Assembly: GCA_018818905.1 (NCBI GenBank)
Contig: JAHIRA010000174.1
Location: 1-7,013, forward strand
Source of the DNA: Patescibacteria group bacterium
GTDB lineage: Bacteria; Patescibacteriota; JABMPQ01; JAHIRA01
Direction: 5' to 3'
DNA: 7,013 nucleotides
Positions 4,657 to 7,013 of the stretch are shown here, piece after piece. A program made the position numbers and the translations under genes. Below the pieces are notes generated by a model. It made no database searches, had not been told where the DNA came from, and was given only the letters and a program-made list of their open reading frames with translations. Numbering within the stretch: the stretch's first letter is position 1; the number at the start of each line of letters is the position of its first letter.

Positions 4657-7013
4657 CTAGAAGTCACGAATGTGTGCGTCAAAGGCACTTTTGAGCTTAT
4701 CTTCAGTCTTTTGTCTGATACCTTTGACTTCTTTGTCGGTCAAAGTTCTGCCTGGGCTTCTATATGTAATATGAAAAGCTAAGCTTTTTTCGTCTGATTC
4801 TAAAGGCTTACCGCGATAAATATCAAAAACCTCAATTTTTTCTACAAGAGGTTTACCAACTTCACGCATGGCACTATCGATCTTTTTGACTGGAATGTCA
4901 TTTTTGAGCACAAAGGCGAGGTCTACCCTAGCCTCAGGAAACTTCGGTAGTGGCTCATAGTCTTGATCCGTCTGTCGAACTTTTAGGAGTGCCTCCAATT
5001 TAAAAGTGAAGGTGGCTACGTATCCCTTCTTGATAGAAAAATTCTTAAGCACCTTACTTGAAACCAGGACTACAGACCCAAGAACTTGCTTTTTAACCTC
5101 ATAGACTAGAGCCCGATCTAGCTCACACCCAACACAGACGTCTTTTCCTTCAGGAGCTCGACTTCTATAGTTTATCTTCAATTGACTCAAGATAGCTTCA
5201 GATATCCCCTTGGCCTGGTAAAAAACATCTTCTTTGGAGCCGAAAATGAGTCCCGTTACTTCTTGGCTTTCATTTTCTAATCCATAAACATGGCCAACTT
5301 CAAAAAACTGAGGTTGATTGAAATTTGGCAGATTCTGAGCTAATTTCTCTAGCAATATTGGCAATAAACTTGTGCGCATCAAAGCCGCGTCTTTGGAGAA
5401 TGGATTCTGAATCTCGAGGTGCTCTTCTAGGGGTAAGTCACACTTCTGAGCCATCTTGGCACCGTAAAACGAATAAGTTACCAACTCATCTAAGCTCTGC
5501 GCATAGAGAGTCTGCTTGACATCTCTACTCAAAGACAATAAAGCATCCTTGGGAGTTGGTATAGCTGGCACCTGGAAAATAGCTGGGACAATTTTGTCAC
5601 CACCATAAAGCCGCCCAATTTCTTCAATCAGTTCTTCTGGTAATTCTATCCCCTCTCTGTACCAGGGCACTTCTACTTTGAAACTCTGGCCTGACTCTTT
5701 AACGTCAAATCCAAGCAAGGTCAAATACCTCCTAGCCTCTGCCTTAGAAATATTTACGCCCAGAAGTCTTGTGATATAGTCTATCTCTAACTCAATAGTT
5801 TTGCTCTTTACCGGCTTGGGATAGGAGTCAATCACCTGGCTAGTCACTTTTGCGCCAGCATACTTCTCAAATAATGCTACAGCTCGCTTGAGACCAAGCG
5901 CCGGCAGTTCGCGGGGTAGCCCTTTTTCAAATCTTAGAACAGCTTCTGACCTGAGTCCCAGGCGCCAAGAAGTTCTTCTGACCGTGGGCCCGTCAAAATT
6001 AGCTGATTCAAGAATAATCTTACTGCTTCCCTCTTTGACTTCACTCTCCGCTCCACCCATAACTCCGGCCAGGGCAATCACCCCTTGCTCATCAGCAATA
6101 ACTAAATCTGTTTTTTCTAGTTCTCTCTCTTGATTATCCAGGGTTAGAAGCTTCTCACTTTTCTGAGCTTCTCTGACAATGATGTGTTTCTGGTCTTGTC
6201 CTGAACTAACCGCGTTATAGTCAAAAGTATGAAGCGGTTGGCCGTACTCGAGCATAACGTAATTGGCAATATCAACCACATTGCTAATCGACCTCATCCC
6301 GGCTACCTCTAATCTTTTCTGAATGAATTCAGGAGAAGGGCCAATTTTCACTTCATCAAGAATCACACCCATATAACGAGCGCACTTATTGCTATCTTTA
6401 ATCGTCACTTTTAAGCTATCTTGTTTGGCCTCTTTGATTTCTTGAAGCTTTGGTTCTACAAACTTCTTGCCCTTGATGGCTGAAATCTCACGAGCGACTC
6501 CCAGGTGAGAAAATAAGTCCGGACGATGCGTTATAGACTTGTTGTCGACCTCAAAGATTATATCGTCCTTCTTGAAATATTCTATCAAAGTCATTCCGAC
6601 CTTAGCTTTGTCACCATCAAGGACCATGATTTCGTCATGGTTATCGGATAGACCAATCTCGTCTTCGGCACAAATCATACCATTGGACTCAACTCCTCTG
6701 ATTTTGATCTTTTCGAGCTTGAGACCGGTGGCGACTGTGAGACCAACCGGTGCGAAAACAATCATTTGATCAACTTCAAGATTGGGCGCTCCGCAAACAA
6801 CTGTGACTGGGCCTTGGCCATAGTCAACTTCAGCCACCGATAGCCTATCAGCGCCTGGGTGTTTGTCTTTTTTAAGAACTTTGCCCACGACAAAACCAGC
6901 AATAAGACTTTGCTCATCAATGATATCTTCAATTTCGCAGGTTTTAAGGGTCAGCTCTTGGGCCAATTTGGCTGGCTTGTCAGTAAGAGTGACAAAGTCC
7001 TTGAGCCAGTTGA
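4657..7013 (-). CDS. pheT: Phenylalanyl-tRNA synthetase beta subunit (5' end beyond right edge)
   Basis: PheT pairs with PheS as an alpha2-beta2 enzyme that charges tRNA-Phe in the cytoplasm; PheT carries the editing site and tRNA-binding parts. The open frame runs to the window edge, giving 784 visible residues. It starts 'NWLKDFVTLTDKPAK', which matches the usual PheT N-terminus shortly after its initiator, so only a few codons are missing. A TTG at 6966 in the same frame should not be taken as the start. Domains in visible-residue numbering: EMAP-type tRNA-binding domain (about 36-145, with 'KHPGADRLSVAEV'), B3/B4 editing region (about 208-385, with 'NVVDIANYVMLEYGQPLHTFD' and 'AGVMGG'), and B5 (about 403-475, with 'PWYREGI'). 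A catalytic-like synthetase core follows (about 485-685, with 'NPFSKDAALMRTSLLP'), then a C-terminal FDX-ACB anticodon-binding domain (about 690-784, with 'FPEARVDLAFVL' and 'RSPGRTLTDKEV'). All domains look intact. No clear terminator follows the stop, only a T5 tract without a convincing hairpin. Confidence 0.97.
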   Translation of the reverse strand, partial: NWLKDFVTLTDKPAKLAQELTLKTCEIEDIIDEQSLIAGFVVGKVLKKDKHPGADRLSVAEVDYGQGPVTVVCGAPNLEVDQMIVFAPVGLTVATGLKLEKIKIRGVESNGMICAEDEIGLSDNHDEIMVLDGDKAKVGMTLIEYFKKDDIIFEVDNKSITHRPDLFSHLGVAREISAIKGKKFVEPKLQEIKEAKQDSLKVTIKDSNKCARYMGVILDEVKIGPSPEFIQKRLEVAGMRSISNVVDIANYVMLEYGQPLHTFDYNAVSSGQDQKHIIVREAQKSEKLLTLDNQERELEKTDLVIADEQGVIALAGVMGGAESEVKEGSSKIILESANFDGPTVRRTSWRLGLRSEAVLRFEKGLPRELPALGLKRAVALFEKYAGAKVTSQVIDSYPKPVKSKTIELEIDYITRLLGVNISKAEARRYLTLLGFDVKESGQSFKVEVPWYREGIELPEELIEEIGRLYGGDKIVPAIFQVPAIPTPKDALLSLSRDVKQTLYAQSLDELVTYSFYGAKMAQKCDLPLEEHLEIQNPFSKDAALMRTSLLPILLEKLAQNLPNFNQPQFFEVGHVYGLENESQEVTGLIFGSKEDVFYQAKGISEAILSQLKINYRSRAPEGKDVCVGCELDRALVYEVKKQVLGSVVLVSSKVLKNFSIKKGYVATFTFKLEALLKVRQTDQDYEPLPKFPEARVDLAFVLKNDIPVKKIDSAMREVGKPLVEKIEVFDIYRGKPLESDEKSLAFHITYRSPGRTLTDKEVKGIRQKTEDKLKSAFDAHIRDF

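Noticed and set aside
6964..6966. TTG at 6966 as the start of pheT
   Set aside because: The frame continues upstream to the window edge with a classic PheT N-terminal sequence (NWLKDF), so the true start lies outside the window.
1..7013. CRISPR arrays, tRNA or rRNA genes, insertion sequences
   Set aside because: No regularly spaced repeats, no cloverleaf-like or ribosomal sequence, and no transposase or terminal repeats were seen on either strand.

Overview
All six genes in this window lie on the minus strand. Read in transcription order (right to left) they are: the 3' part of pheT (phenylalanyl-tRNA synthetase beta, 5' end cut by the right edge), then a chemosensory cluster of a membrane chemoreceptor (MCP), cheW, a 135-residue STAS/SpoIIAA-like protein, cheY, cheB, and the first 206 codons of cheA, which runs off the left edge. 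There is no convincing gene on the plus strand. No stretch above 300 bases lacks a gene; the longest gap is the 166 bases between pheT and the MCP gene.

Organism: the DNA is AT-rich and the proteins are lysine/glutamate-rich. The bacterial-type PheT has a 'DNKSITHRPDLF' linker motif, and the 5' leader of the cluster carries a CCGCC...GGCGG hairpin containing GAAGCTTC. From memory both recall candidate-phyla (Patescibacteria-like) genomes, but this placement is tentative and rests on recollection. Nothing in the window is flagellar, so the system could steer type IV pili or another output.

Layout and logic: a sigma70-type promoter with an extended -10 (TGATATAAT) and 17-base spacing lies just downstream of pheT. 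It should give a leader of about 106 nt that holds the GC-rich hairpin. The MCP (three predicted membrane segments, almost no extracytoplasmic domain, no clear HAMP) would signal through CheW to CheA. CheA passes phosphate from His48 of its P1 domain to CheY (Asp56) and CheB (Asp60), and CheB deamidates/demethylates the MCP adaptation sites. Gaps of 9, 23, 75, 19 and 1 bases indicate one operon. The 75-base gap before cheY holds a second candidate promoter that would give a nearly leaderless cheY transcript. cheB is preceded by a run of eight G that forms its ribosome binding site. cheA starts one base after the cheB stop.

The most unusual points are the STAS-like protein between cheW and cheY, a CheA with no visible P2 domain, the sensor-less MCP, and the absence from the visible part of any cheR, cheC, cheX, cheD or cheZ.
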